The notes beneath the pieces are model-generated. The model ran no database searches. It saw nothing but the letters and a program-made list of their open reading frames with translations, and was not told where the DNA came from. A program made the position numbers and the translations under genes. Of a stretch of DNA of 64,000 nucleotides, positions 33,512-42,524 are shown in pieces. Source of the DNA: Arthrobacter bambusae (lineage in GTDB: Bacteria; Actinomycetota; Actinomycetes; Actinomycetales; Micrococcaceae); contig NZ_JAUSSZ010000002.1 in assembly GCF_030812595.1 (NCBI RefSeq), positions 1 to 64,000 of the forward strand, read 5' to 3'. How positions within the stretch are numbered: the first letter of the stretch is position 1; every line of letters begins with the position of its first letter.

Positions 33512-33937
33512 TCAGGCGTTGATTTCCTGACGCGAGGACTTCGCGGACTCGATCTCGATGCGGCGCGGTTTTGCTTTCTCGGCCACGGGGATCCGCAGCG
33601 TCAACACCCCTGCGTCGTAGCTGGCCCTGACTCCGCCGGTGTCCAAGGCATCGCCGAGGATGAGCTGGCGGCTGAAGACGCCGCGGGGCCGTTCGGCGGC
33701 GATCAGCTCGGTATCCTCACCCGTAGCGTCTTTGCGTTCGGCCTTCACGGTCAGGACGTTGCGTTCGATGTCGATGTCCACCGAATCGACGTCGACCCCT
33801 GGCAGATCGAACGCCACGACAAATTCCTCCCCTTCCTGCCAAGCGTCCATGGGCATGGCCGCCGGCCGGGCTGTGGTGCCGAGGACCTGTTGGGCGAGCC
33901 TGTCGAGCTCGCGGAACGGGTCGGTACGCATCAGCAT
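33512..33937 (-). CDS. Hsp20/alpha-crystallin small heat-shock protein
   Basis: A 141-residue small heat-shock protein that should hold unfolding proteins. The alpha-crystallin domain spans about 30-130 with [29 protein letters not shown] and the GVLTLRIPV signature near the end. I start at 33937, where AAGGAGGAG precedes ATG; the longer frame is unsupported. It is divergent from a MerR/HspR-like gene, its likely regulator. The 128-base gap is AT-rich (TATAGATTTTTTATAG), but no HAIR element is visible. Confidence 0.92.
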   Translation of the reverse strand: MLMRTDPFRELDRLAQQVLGTTARPAAMPMDAWQEGEEFVVAFDLPGVDVDSVDIDIERNVLTVKAERKDATGEDTELIAAERPRGVFSRQLILGDALDTGGVRASYDAGVLTLRIPVAEKAKPRRIEIESAKSSRQEINA

Positions 33938-34065
33938 GGTCTCCTCCTTGCAGGTCATTTCGGTTCCGTCCCAGTCCACTTATCTGTCGTGGCTGGTATA
34001 GATTTTTTATAGCACCGGATGCGAAACTGAAGCAAGGGGCTTTCGGAATTTTTGAGGAGGTGCGG

Positions 34066-34395
34066 GTGAAATCGAGTATCGGGCCAAGCGAGGCGGTGTA
34101 TGCCATCTCCGTCGCGGCCGAAATTGTGGGGACCGGACAGCAGAATCTCCGGCTGTATGAGCGCAAAGGCTTGCTGGAACCTGGCCGGACCGTCGGGGGG
34201 ACCCGCCGCTACAGCGAACAGGATCTGGACATTCTTCGCCGTATCGGGGCCCTGCTCGAAGATGGCCTGAACCTGGCCGGGATCCGGCTGGTCCTCGAAC
34301 TTGAAGCCGAGAACCGCCGTCTGGCACGGAAGTTGGCTGCCGCCTTAAACCGGCCGCATCGCTCAGGGAGCGATGACGCCGGCCCGCGCCTGTAG
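34066..34395 (+). CDS. MerR-family (HspR-like) regulator
   Basis: A 109-residue MerR-type DNA-binding protein: AVYAISVAAEIVGTGQQNLRLYERKGLLEP and TRRYSEQDLDILRRIGALLEDGLNLAGIRLVL. The absence of metal-binding cysteines and the GLNLAGIRxVL helix fit HspR, the heat-shock repressor of actinobacteria. I use GTG at 34066, five bases after GAGGAGG; a GTG at 34060 overlaps that site. It is divergent from hsp20 and its last 33 bases overlap the convergent kinase gene. Confidence 0.82.
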   Translation: MKSSIGPSEAVYAISVAAEIVGTGQQNLRLYERKGLLEPGRTVGGTRRYSEQDLDILRRIGALLEDGLNLAGIRLVLELEAENRRLARKLAAALNRPHRSGSDDAGPRL

Positions 34396-35802
34396 GCAGG
34401 AGCCGATCCCGAGCTCAAGGGGCCGGAAAGGCTTGCTTGTTTTCCGGTTTTCGAGGCGGAGTTCGAGGTCGTTCATGACCAACGCCGCCAAGTCCTGGAG
34501 GGTGGACATGTCGGCCGGGGACATTGTCCGCGGGGCGAAGTCGAGTATGCACAGGGTTCCGAGGTTGTGGCCTTGCCGGGTCTTGAGGGGGGCGCCTGCG
34601 TAGAATTCGAGGCCGAAATCTCCCGCGACGAGGGGATTGGAGAGTGTCCTGGGGTCCTCGGCCGCGTTCTCCACGACCCAGACGTCGCCGTGGAGGATGG
34701 CTGAGGCGCACAGGCCCGGGTCCCGGTCGATCTGCTCGACGGCGGTCCCGTGGTGGGACTTGAACCAGATCCGGTCATGGTCGACGATGCTGACAATTGC
34801 TATAGGGACGTTGAACAGCTTGGCTGCCAGCGCCGTGATTTTGTCGTAGGCGCCGTCGGGCGGCGTGTCCAGGACCTGGTACTCATGTACCGCGGCCATT
34901 CGCGCTTGTTCATCGACGGGAATGATGGAGGGGTCCACTTTGTGCCTGCCGCGGCCGGCTGTGGTCTGCTCGTACAGCGCCAGCGACACTTCCCTTGCGA
35001 TGGGCCGGTCCTGCGGGTCCGCTGCCGTCATCGTGGCCAGAAGGGTCTTCCATTCCGGATCCATGTCCGCAGGGATGGGCGGGTCCTGGAACAGCCTGGC
35101 AACGGCGCTTTGCAGCGGATCTCCAGGGAAGGCTACTTTTCCTGTGAGGCTCTCCAGGAGCACCAGGCCAAGAGAATATACGTCGCTGGCCGGAGTGACG
35201 GGTTCGGCGCGGGCCTGCTCCGGGCTGAGGTAGGCGGCGGTCCCTAATAATCCGCCGTCGACGTCTTCCGGCGCTTCCGCGATGAGCGCGATGCCGAAAT
35301 CCGTCAGTTTCGCGCGCATCCTCGTGTCGTCCGGATGGTAGTCATAGATCATGATGTTGCTAGGTTTGACGTCCCGGTGGATCACGCCGTTGCGGTGGAT
35401 GTAGGCCAAGGCATCGGCGAGGTCATGCCCGATCTGAGCCGTGTGGCGGAGGCCAAGCGGACCGCGGGTCAGGTGCTGCTTCAGGTCCGGCCCTTCAATC
35501 AGCTCCATCACAAGATAGACCCGAGGCTCTCCGGGTCCGTTGCGGTCCACCCCGGCATCGAGAAGGGTGACGAGCCCGTGATGCTGCATGCGGGCAAGGA
35601 TTTTCACTTCATCGTCACTCTCGCCAGCCGTGCCCCCGCGTGGGGCCGGCCTCGTGATGATTTTGACCGCTACGTCCCGCCCGAGAAGCTCGTCTGTTGC
35701 CCGGTACACGGTCGCCATTGCTCCGGACCCGATGCGCTCAAGAACGCGGTATCTACCGGCAAGGAGAGGAACTGCGTTGCCGGCATTGGCCTGGATGTTC
35801 AT
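34363..35802 (-). CDS. serine/threonine protein kinase with C-terminal GAF domain
   Basis: A 479-residue soluble kinase. The Hanks-type domain covers about 16-275: GSGAMATVYRA, invariant Lys in VAVKI, HRDVKPSN catalytic loop, DFG in LTDFGIA, and SPEQARAEP. A GAF domain follows at about 300-450 (YDKITALAAKLFNVPIAIVS, then LGTLCILD). There is no transmembrane helix or PASTA repeat, unlike PknB, so it likely senses a cytoplasmic ligand. GGGTAT, a stress-sigma-type -10, lies just upstream of the start. Convergent overlap with the MerR gene. Confidence 0.88.
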   Translation of the reverse strand: MNIQANAGNAVPLLAGRYRVLERIGSGAMATVYRATDELLGRDVAVKIITRPAPRGGTAGESDDEVKILARMQHHGLVTLLDAGVDRNGPGEPRVYLVMELIEGPDLKQHLTRGPLGLRHTAQIGHDLADALAYIHRNGVIHRDVKPSNIMIYDYHPDDTRMRAKLTDFGIALIAEAPEDVDGGLLGTAAYLSPEQARAEPVTPASDVYSLGLVLLESLTGKVAFPGDPLQSAVARLFQDPPIPADMDPEWKTLLATMTAADPQDRPIAREVSLALYEQTTAGRGRHKVDPSIIPVDEQARMAAVHEYQVLDTPPDGAYDKITALAAKLFNVPIAIVSIVDHDRIWFKSHHGTAVEQIDRDPGLCASAILHGDVWVVENAAEDPRTLSNPLVAGDFGLEFYAGAPLKTRQGHNLGTLCILDFAPRTMSPADMSTLQDLAALVMNDLELRLENRKTSKPFRPLELGIGSCLQARAGVIAP

Positions 35803-35962
35803 TAATACCCTTACTTTCCCGGACCAAGGGAGGAGGAGCCCGGGGCCGGCTCTTGCCGGGCAATCCCGTTCCGACGGCGGTCCCGCTCTCTGAGAGCGGC
35901 CGTCGGGAAGTAAGTGCAGGATCAGGTTACCTGAGTGGTGAGGGGACCGACCAGGCTATGCG

Positions 35963-36004
35963 GGACCGGGGAGGGGCGCACCGTAGTGCGCCCCTCCCCG
36001 GTCC
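35963..36004 (-). terminator. 19-bp perfect hairpin after csbD
   Basis: GGACCGGGGAGGGGCGCAC (35963-35981) pairs fully with 35986-36004 around a 4-base loop, just beyond the leftward CsbD gene. Very GC-rich, no U-tract. Confidence 0.65.
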
Positions 36005-36021
36005 GCGGATGATGCGTGGGT

Positions 36022-36192
36022 TTACTTGAACGCGTCCTTGACGTGTTCCCCGGCCTGCTTGAGGTCAGCCTTGCCCTGGTCGGCCTTCCCCTCGGCCTTC
36101 AAGCTGTTATCGTCGGTTGCTTCCCCGGCGCCCTCTTTGGCTTTGCCGGTCAGTTTCTCGCCTGTGTTCTCGATCTTGTCGCCCAAACCCAT
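36022..36192 (-). CDS. csbD: CsbD-family stress protein
   Basis: A 56-residue, highly charged, Gly/Lys/Glu-rich protein: MGLGDKIENTGEKLTGKAKE, then GAGEATDDNSLKAEGKADQ and KADLKQAGEHVKDAFK. This is the CsbD pattern of general-stress-induced proteins of unknown biochemical role. The ATG at 36192 follows AAGGAGG. A TAAGCAAACTTA palindrome lies 53 bases upstream (36245-36256). Confidence 0.88.
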   Translation of the reverse strand: MGLGDKIENTGEKLTGKAKEGAGEATDDNSLKAEGKADQGKADLKQAGEHVKDAFK

Positions 36193-36244
36193 GTTGGCCT
36201 CCTTGATAGGCTTCCCGCCGGGATCCCGACGGGCCGAACAATAC

Positions 36245-36256
36245 TAAGCAAACTTA
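36245..36256 (-). promoter_or_regulatory. TAAG-N4-CTTA palindrome before csbD
   Basis: TAAGCAAACTTA, read leftward within TTTGCTTAGTATTG; one of four similar sites (36245, 36853, 42382, 48111) before genes of this stress and envelope block. Confidence 0.5.
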
Positions 36257-36294
36257 TCATGCGAGGCTGCCCTGCGCCTCCTGCCGGGATCCGG

Positions 36295-36798
36295 CTATTC
36301 GGCGCGACGCCAGGCCGGTCCCGGCCCCGTTCGGTGGAGCTCCCGCGCGGTGGCCAGCCTCCATTTCATTTGCTCGCCGATCCCGTCGAGATCCTGCTCC
36401 TGACCGATCTGCAGGTGTGCCAACCAGCCTTCGATCAGGGCCGCCTCCATCTGGTATTCCCCCAACTCCCGGGACAGCTGGCATGCGAGCCAGGTGACCG
36501 AGGGCGGGGGCGGGCTCAGCACCCCCTCATTGGATGAAGCAGCGACCATTCGACGCGCCTCGAGATCCGATTCGGCGGCCGCAACGCACTCCAGCGCGAG
36601 ATCCAAGGCCTTTCGGAGCTCGCCCCGCGCCCTAAGAACCTCGACCTGGCGGATCTGCTTCGTGTAGTGGAACCCCCGGACGAGCGGTTCCTCGGGCACA
36701 AGGGGGGCCTGGCGCCCTGGTCTGCGGGTCCGCAAGCCGCGCCGCGACGTCGTATTCGCCTGGACCGGGCCCTCGGCCAGTGCTGATTCCTGATTCAA
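36295..36798 (-). CDS. hypothetical protein, helical (TPR-like) C-terminus
   Basis: About 167 residues if the TTG at 36798 is used, which has AGAGGTGG upstream; a TTG at 36849 has no ribosome binding site and lies beside a palindrome. The first 45 residues are basic and Pro/Arg-rich, the rest helical (QIRQVEVLRARGELRKALDL, then ALIEGWLAHLQIGQEQDLDG) and resembling a degenerate TPR. No known family recognised. A site like that of csbD lies about 55 bases upstream. Confidence 0.55.
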   Translation of the reverse strand: MNQESALAEGPVQANTTSRRGLRTRRPGRQAPLVPEEPLVRGFHYTKQIRQVEVLRARGELRKALDLALECVAAAESDLEARRMVAASSNEGVLSPPPPSVTWLACQLSRELGEYQMEAALIEGWLAHLQIGQEQDLDGIGEQMKWRLATARELHRTGPGPAWRRAE

Positions 36799-37179
36799 AG
36801 TCGTAATCCACCTCTTAGTTCTGACGACTCCGGCGATCGAAAGCGCCAATGCTAAGCAAGCTTAGTTCTTCCCGGCATGCACTCGTGGTGGCGTATGATC
36901 CGCCCGGGTTTTCACATTGCTGGTCATGGCCGGGGCGAGCCTTTCGGCGCCTTGGGAGGGGCGGGGGAGCGGAAGTCGAAAGCTCTGCCCGCCTTGCTGG
37001 CAAAAATTCAACAGTACCCTTAGTATTTGTGCGGGCGATGCTTTGGGGGGATCCATTCCCGCACTGCGCTGTCGTTCCATCGAATGCCCGGTGAAGCCGT
37101 GTTGCTGATGCGGGTCTGGCTGCTTGTTTATTACTCGAAGCGCGCGGGGAAGGCTTCTTGCGCCGGAAACGGAGTTGTC
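36799..37179. other. divergent regulatory region
   Basis: About 380 bases between the leftward hypothetical gene and the rightward repeat-protein gene. It holds the palindrome TAAGCAAGCTTA (36853-36864). CTTAGTATT near 37020 and TGCTTGTTTATTAC near 37123 resemble the motif found before csbD and the debranching enzyme. In-frame extensions of the rightward gene exist here but lack ribosome binding sites. Confidence 0.45.
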
Positions 37180-37815
37180 ATGAACGAAGAGCAAGAACTT
37201 GGGCTGTCCGCGGATGAGTTGGCTGCGGAGGGGATTACGGCCCTGCCGGACAAGGAGGTGGCTTCGATCCTTGACCTCAATGCCGACCTGAATCTGGGCA
37301 TTCAGGCTGCGGCCCCGATCGATTTGGGCGTTGCCGCCAATGCCAACGTAGCGGCGCCAATTGACGCGTCTGCGTCTGCGAATGTTCTGTCGCTCGGCTC
37401 GACTGCCGCCGGTGTGGCCCATCAGGGTGCCTTGATCGATCAAGGGATCAACGCTGACGCGACGGCGAATTCCACCCAGGACAGCACGATGGGCCATGCG
37501 GCGGCCCCGGCCAGCACTCCGCAGCCCGCCCCGGCCCCGGCCCCGCAAACCGTGGCAAGCCCGGATGCAGTGAACGGGAACCTGCTGAACGTAGACGTCA
37601 ATCTGGATGCCAACGCCGGCATCGCCGCCCCGATCAACGGTGCTGTTGCTGCGAACGCGAACGTCGCCGCTCCGATCGACGCCGGTGTGGCGGCCAACAT
37701 CGGGTCAATTGACAGCAACGCGGTGGCTGCTTCGCAGCAGGACGCCATCATCAACCAGCATGTCACCGGCGCGGCGACAGCTACGTCGACGCAACACTCC
37801 GATCTGCAGCAGTAA
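37180..37815 (+). CDS. two-repeat Ala/Asn-rich protein paired with the M50 protease
   Basis: A 211-residue protein without signal peptide, transmembrane helix or cysteine. After a leader-like N-terminus (ELGLSADELAAEGITALPDK) it has two repeats of about 70 residues (roughly 29-100 and 137-208). Each contains AAPI, GVAANANVAAPIDA and a Gln/Asn/Thr-rich end (ATATSTQHSD type). A Pro/Ala linker (PQPAPAPAPQ) joins them. Start at 37180 after GGAG. The M50/PqqD-like gene begins six bases downstream, so it may be the substrate or partner of that protein. Similar proteins are sometimes labelled peptidoglycan-binding without evidence; function unknown. Confidence 0.75.
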   Translation: MNEEQELGLSADELAAEGITALPDKEVASILDLNADLNLGIQAAAPIDLGVAANANVAAPIDASASANVLSLGSTAAGVAHQGALIDQGINADATANSTQDSTMGHAAAPASTPQPAPAPAPQTVASPDAVNGNLLNVDVNLDANAGIAAPINGAVAANANVAAPIDAGVAANIGSIDSNAVAASQQDAIINQHVTGAATATSTQHSDLQQ

Positions 37816-37821
37816 GCGAAG

Positions 37822-40176
37822 ATGACGGTGTCTCCCGGCGGGCCGGCGAACCAAGGCAGTTTGACGGTGCCGCCGGGGCGGCCGACGGATCCGATTCCCC
37901 CGGCACGCGCGCAAGGCGTAGAGCTGATCGGGGAAATGCAGGGTTCCGGCTACCGCGAGCCCCCTGCCCTTGTCCGCCGTGCGGACGGTCAAACGCTGCA
38001 GCTGACCCGGCTCCTCTATCTTCTGTTGTCCGCGATTAACGGCCGTAGGAGCTTGGAGGAGATCGCCCAGGAAGTAAGCGCCGAATTCGGTCGAAAAGTC
38101 AGCGTCGGAAACGTCGCCAGCCTGATCGATTCCCAGCTTCGGCCTCTGGGACTGCTGGAGCTGGCGGATGGATCACAGCCGGAGGTGAAGCGCTCAAATC
38201 CATTGCTGAGCCTGCGTTTCCGCTTTTCCATCACGGATCCGAACACCACCAGGCGCCTGACAGCGCCTTTTGCCCGTCTCTTCCACCCCGTCGTGGTGGT
38301 GCCTGTCTTGGCCGCCTTCTTTTTCGTGTGCTGGTGGGTGCTGGTGGACAAGGGCCTTGCCTCCGCTGCATACGACGCTTTTGAGAATCCCGTGCTGCTA
38401 CTGCTCGTGGTTGCGGCGACGGTCCTCTCTGCGGGGTTCCATGAATTCGGCCACGCCGCCGCGGCCCGTTACGGCGGAGCCGCCCCTGGCGCGATGGGTG
38501 CCGGTTTATACCTCTTCTGGCCGGCGTTCTACACGGACGTGACAGACTCCTACCGGCTCGGGCGTGCCGGGCGCGTCCGTACTGATCTCGGCGGCCTGTA
38601 TTTCAACGCGATAGTTACCGTGCTCATCATGGGTATCTGGTGGGCTACAGCTTATGACGCGCTTCTCCTGGTGGTCCTGACCCAGATTCTGCAGATGGTG
38701 CGTCAATTGCTTCCCATCGTCCGGTTCGATGGCTATCACGTGCTCGCCGATCTCACCGGGGTTCCGGATCTTTTTCAACGGATCCGGCCCACGCTTCTGG
38801 GGCTGCTGCCTTGGCGTTGGGGACGCCCCGAGTCGAAGATACTCAAACCGTGGGCTCGCGCCGTGGTCAGCCTTTGGGTCCTCATTGTGGTTCCAATGCT
38901 GCTTTCCAGCCTCGTGATGATGGTGCTCACGCTTCCGCGGGTCCTGGCCACTGCATGGGTGAGCGTCAGCCGCCGACAGATAGCCCTCGTCGAAAGCTGG
39001 AACCGCGGGGATTTAGCATCCGTCGCTGCGCAAGTGCTCATGATCCTGGCCGTTGCGCTGCCCATTCTTGGCATCTTCTTCATCTTGTTCCGCATGCTGC
39101 GGCAGGGAGCACAGGTGGTGTGGCGCAAGACCCGGAATAAGCCTGGGCGGCGCGGTGCCGTGGTGATCGCCGCGGTTTTGATCGCGGCATTGCTGGCGGC
39201 GGCCTGGTGGCCGAACAGCCGCAGCTACCGGCCGATCCAACCCTACGAGCACGGCACAGTTATCGATGCGTTGTCGTCAGTGACGCCGAGTCCGAGCGGC
39301 TTGGTGCAGGGCGGACAGGGAGAACTGGCCGCGATCTGGCCTTCCGGCAGCCCCCGGCCGACGGCGGACCACCCCGAGCTCGCCATGGTCCTCGTCCCGA
39401 AAGTGCAGCAAGGAACCGGACCGGCGCCGGCACCTTCCTGGGTTTTCCCGTTCGACAAGCCGCTTCCCCCCGGCGACGGTGGGAACCAGGCGTTGGCCGT
39501 GAATACCCGCGATGGGTCGGTGGTTTACGATGTCGCATTCGCCCTGGTGTGGGTGGAGGATGGCTCGGCACTCAATAAGAATGAGGCCTATGCTTTCGCG
39601 AGTTGCAAGGACTGCGGGGCGGTCGCCGTTGCCTTCCAGGTGGTGCTGATCGTGGGACAAACCAAGGTGATCGTCCCCCAGAACCTCTCGGCAGCTGCAA
39701 ACTACAACTGTGTCCAGTGCCTGAGCTATGCTCTGGCCAACCAGCTTGTCCTTACCCTCGACGGGCCCTTGAGCCCGGCAGGGATGGACCAATTGGCGAA
39801 GGTATGGGACCAGATCCGGCAGTTCAGTACAAACATCCGTGATGTGCCCCTTTCCGAGCTTCAGGCACGCTTGTCTGACTACAAGAACCAGATCGAAAAG
39901 ATCATCCAGGAAGATCCCTCGGCAACTCACGGAACCACGACCGCCACCGCGTCGCCCACCGGCATACCCTCGGAAGGCCCCACGATTCCCGCTGGTGCAA
40001 CGCCGGGGCCAGTGTCAAGCTCGACTCCGGGCCAGCCGGCCCCGCCCGAACCTGCGGCTACACCCTCCGCACCCGAGCCGGCGCCCACCCCCGCATCGCC
40101 CGGCAGCCCTGCACCGGTGCAGACCGCGTCCGTTGTTACCCAACCGCCTGCGCCCGCCGTCAGCCCCACCCCCTAA
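37822..40176 (+). CDS. PqqD-like/M50 zinc metalloprotease membrane fusion
   Basis: A 784-residue multi-pass membrane protein. Residues about 45-120 form a PqqD/RRE-like winged helix (LTRLLYLLLSAINGRRSLEE, then LRPLGLLEL), a module that binds leader peptides in RiPP systems. The protease core has HEFGH at 207-211 and the third zinc ligand in FDGYH (D303), with about eight helices to residue 470. An extracytoplasmic part follows with two CxxC pairs (C595/C598, C630/C633), then a long Pro/Ser/Thr tail. It resembles proteins labelled putative peptide zinc metalloprotease. It probably processes or exports a partner, most simply the upstream repeat protein (inference). Confidence 0.82.
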   Translation: MTVSPGGPANQGSLTVPPGRPTDPIPPARAQGVELIGEMQGSGYREPPALVRRADGQTLQLTRLLYLLLSAINGRRSLEEIAQEVSAEFGRKVSVGNVASLIDSQLRPLGLLELADGSQPEVKRSNPLLSLRFRFSITDPNTTRRLTAPFARLFHPVVVVPVLAAFFFVCWWVLVDKGLASAAYDAFENPVLLLLVVAATVLSAGFHEFGHAAAARYGGAAPGAMGAGLYLFWPAFYTDVTDSYRLGRAGRVRTDLGGLYFNAIVTVLIMGIWWATAYDALLLVVLTQILQMVRQLLPIVRFDGYHVLADLTGVPDLFQRIRPTLLGLLPWRWGRPESKILKPWARAVVSLWVLIVVPMLLSSLVMMVLTLPRVLATAWVSVSRRQIALVESWNRGDLASVAAQVLMILAVALPILGIFFILFRMLRQGAQVVWRKTRNKPGRRGAVVIAAVLIAALLAAAWWPNSRSYRPIQPYEHGTVIDALSSVTPSPSGLVQGGQGELAAIWPSGSPRPTADHPELAMVLVPKVQQGTGPAPAPSWVFPFDKPLPPGDGGNQALAVNTRDGSVVYDVAFALVWVEDGSALNKNEAYAFASCKDCGAVAVAFQVVLIVGQTKVIVPQNLSAAANYNCVQCLSYALANQLVLTLDGPLSPAGMDQLAKVWDQIRQFSTNIRDVPLSELQARLSDYKNQIEKIIQEDPSATHGTTTATASPTGIPSEGPTIPAGATPGPVSSSTPGQPAPPEPAATPSAPEPAPTPASPGSPAPVQTASVVTQPPAPAVSPTP

Positions 40177-40247
40177 AGCTCCGCCGCATGCTGGAACGGG
40201 CCGTGCCGGCTCGGTGGCATACAGCCGGGTCGCACAGCTCGGTGGAA

Positions 40248-40290
40248 CTGCTTCCGTGGCATAGCCCGTCGGGCCATGCCACGGAAGCAG
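40248..40290. terminator. bidirectional terminator, 15-bp stem
   Basis: CTGCTTCCGTGGCAT (40248-40262) pairs perfectly with 40276-40290, with an inner GCCC/GGGC pairing. It lies between the convergent M50 and debranching-enzyme genes and touches the stop codon of the latter. Confidence 0.7.
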
Positions 40291-42342
40291 CTATGCGCGG
40301 GAACGCAGGACGGTGACAGAACGGTCGCGCACGATGAGTGTGCTCAACGGCTGTTCCACCTGCTGATCCGGGTCGGTCGAGAGTGCCAGTTCCCAGTCCT
40401 GCAGCGGCGCTGCCGGAACGTTGAATTCGACGCCGTTTTCCGCGGCGTTGAGCAGAATGGCGAATGCGTCGGCGCCGTCGTGCTCCAGTATGAAGGTGAT
40501 GGCGCGGTGGTCCTCGGTCCAGTCCTCTTCACTGAAGCCCTCGGCGTCGGCCCGTAGCACCTGGACGGAGTCGGCACTGCCGGCTTCCGGTGCCTGGCGG
40601 AACCAGTGCGGCCGCAGCGACGGGTTGTTCCGCCGGAGCGTGATCAGCTCCGTGGTGAACTCCAAAAGTCCGGTGTCGACCTTGTTCCAGTCAAACCAGG
40701 AGATTTCGTCGTCCTGGCAGTAGGCGTTGTTGTTTCCGCCCTGGCTTCGGCCCATTTCGTCGCCGCCCAGGATCATTGGCACGCCGGTGGACAAGAGCAG
40801 GGTCGCCAGGAAGTTCCGGCGCTGGCGGTCACGGAGCTCGATGACGGCGGCATCATCGGTGGGGCCTTCAATGCCGTGGTTCGACGAGCGGTTGTCGCTC
40901 TCGCCGTCGTTGTTGTCCTCACCGTTCGCGTCGTTGTGCTTTTCGGCGTAGGCAGTGAGGTCCGCCAGCGTGAAACCGTCGTGCGCGGTGATGAAGTTGA
41001 CGCTTGATACCGGCGCGCGGCGGCTGCCCTCGTACACGTCCGGGCTGCCCAGGAAGCGCTGGGCGAAGTCGCCGAGCACGTTCTCGCCGCCGTGCCAGAA
41101 ATCACGTGCGTCATCGCGGAACTTGCCGTTCCACTCGGACCAGTCAGCCGGGAATCCGCCCACCTGATAGCCGGCAGTGTCCCAGGGCTCCGCGATCATC
41201 TTGACCGGAGCCAGTACCGGGTCCTGCTGGATCAGGGTGAGGAAGGCGCTGTGCAGTTCGGCGCTGCCGTCCTGCCGGGTCAGGGTGGTGGCCAGGTCGA
41301 AGCGGAAGCCATCCACGTGCATCTCCGTGACCCAGTACCGCAGTGAGTCCATGATCAGGCCAAGCGCCGCCGGGTGGCCCACGTTGAGGCTGTTGCCGGT
41401 TCCGGTCGTGTCGAAGTATGCAGACTCCTCACCCTCCACCAAGCGATAGTAAGCGGCGTTGTCGATGCCTTTGAAGGACAAAGTGGGGCCCATGTGGTTG
41501 CCTTCGGCGGTGTGGTTATACACAACGTCGAGGATGACTTCGAGCCCGGCCGCGTGGAGGGCCTTGACCATGGCTTTGAACTCGGCGACCTGGCCACCGC
41601 CGTCGCCTGCCGAGCTGTAGTCGCCGTGCGGAGCGAAAAAGCCGATGCTGTTGTAGCCCCAGTAGTTACGAAGGCCCTTTTCTTCAAGGTGGCTGTCCTG
41701 AACGAACTGGTGTACCGGAAGCAGCTCGACGGCGGTCACGCCCAGGTCCGTGAGGTGTTTGATCGCTGCCGGGTGCGCGAGCCCGGCGTAGGTGCCGCGG
41801 ATCTCCTCGGGAATGTCCGGGTGTTGCGCCGTGAAGCCCTTGACATGGACCTCGTAGACCACCGTCTCGGCAAGCGGGATCCGCGGCGCGACGTCGGCGC
41901 CCCCGGCGTCCCAGTCGAAGGACGGGTCCGTGACCACGCAGCGGGGCGTCGATGCGGCAGAGTCCGTGGGGTCGAATACGGCCGGGTTATGCAGATCGTG
42001 GCCAAAGACAGCCTGGCCCCACTCGTAACCACCCTCGATCGCGGTCGCATGCGGATCCAACAGCAACTTGTTGGTGTTGTGCCGCAGCCCGGCGTCCGGG
42101 TTCCAGGCGCCGTCGACACGGATGCCGTAGCGGGTCCCGACTTCGATTCCGGGGACCATGCCATGGAATACGTGTCCGGTCCGTTCCGGCAGGACGGTAC
42201 GGGTCTCGACGCCGTCGTCGTCGAACGTGCAGATTTCCACCGCGTCGGCCGTCTGGGAGTAGATGGCGACATTCGCGCCGCCGTCCCTCAGGGTGACGCC
42301 AAGCGGGTATGGAAGGGAACGTGTGGCAGCAGCCGAAGTCAT
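40291..42342 (-). CDS. glgX: glycogen debranching enzyme (GlgX/TreX isoamylase type)
   Basis: A 683-residue GH13 subfamily 11 enzyme that cleaves alpha-1,6 branches of glycogen or limit dextrins. An N-terminal CBM48 (YPLGVTLRDGGANVAIYSQ) is followed by the catalytic barrel with VDGFRFDLATTL (nucleophile), MIAEPWDTAGYQVG (acid-base) and FITAHDGFTLADL. HNTNKLLLDPHA is typical of GlgX. The ATG at 42342 lies 40 bases downstream of a TAAGCATGCTTA palindrome. It stands alone, divergent from oleA, without treY or treZ neighbours. Confidence 0.92.
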   Translation of the reverse strand: MTSAAATRSLPYPLGVTLRDGGANVAIYSQTADAVEICTFDDDGVETRTVLPERTGHVFHGMVPGIEVGTRYGIRVDGAWNPDAGLRHNTNKLLLDPHATAIEGGYEWGQAVFGHDLHNPAVFDPTDSAASTPRCVVTDPSFDWDAGGADVAPRIPLAETVVYEVHVKGFTAQHPDIPEEIRGTYAGLAHPAAIKHLTDLGVTAVELLPVHQFVQDSHLEEKGLRNYWGYNSIGFFAPHGDYSSAGDGGGQVAEFKAMVKALHAAGLEVILDVVYNHTAEGNHMGPTLSFKGIDNAAYYRLVEGEESAYFDTTGTGNSLNVGHPAALGLIMDSLRYWVTEMHVDGFRFDLATTLTRQDGSAELHSAFLTLIQQDPVLAPVKMIAEPWDTAGYQVGGFPADWSEWNGKFRDDARDFWHGGENVLGDFAQRFLGSPDVYEGSRRAPVSSVNFITAHDGFTLADLTAYAEKHNDANGEDNNDGESDNRSSNHGIEGPTDDAAVIELRDRQRRNFLATLLLSTGVPMILGGDEMGRSQGGNNNAYCQDDEISWFDWNKVDTGLLEFTTELITLRRNNPSLRPHWFRQAPEAGSADSVQVLRADAEGFSEEDWTEDHRAITFILEHDGADAFAILLNAAENGVEFNVPAAPLQDWELALSTDPDQQVEQPLSTLIVRDRSVTVLRSRA

Positions 42343-42381
42343 GCGATGCTCGTTTCTATGGAAGTGGTCAGCCCAGTATAG

Positions 42382-42393
42382 TAAGCATGCTTA
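42382..42393. promoter_or_regulatory. TAAGCATGCTTA palindrome between glgX and oleA
   Basis: A perfect 12-bp palindrome in the divergent region, followed on the leftward strand by CTATACT. Same class as the sites at 36245, 36853 and 48111. Confidence 0.5.
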
Positions 42394-42524
42394 TAAACTT
42401 CTGTTGCGGGATTCCACACAAAATACGCAAGATTCGGAGCCGGAGCGGCATAGTTAAGTTCTTGAGCTTGCGCTTATGTACAGTCGCCGCAAGAATGCAG
42501 CAAGGAAACGAAGAGGGGCTTGAC

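Noticed and set aside
37027..37179. Upstream in-frame extension of the repeat protein from GTG 37027
   Set aside because: It adds a Cys/Arg-rich stretch unlike the rest, and a proper ribosome binding site (GGAG) serves the ATG at 37180.
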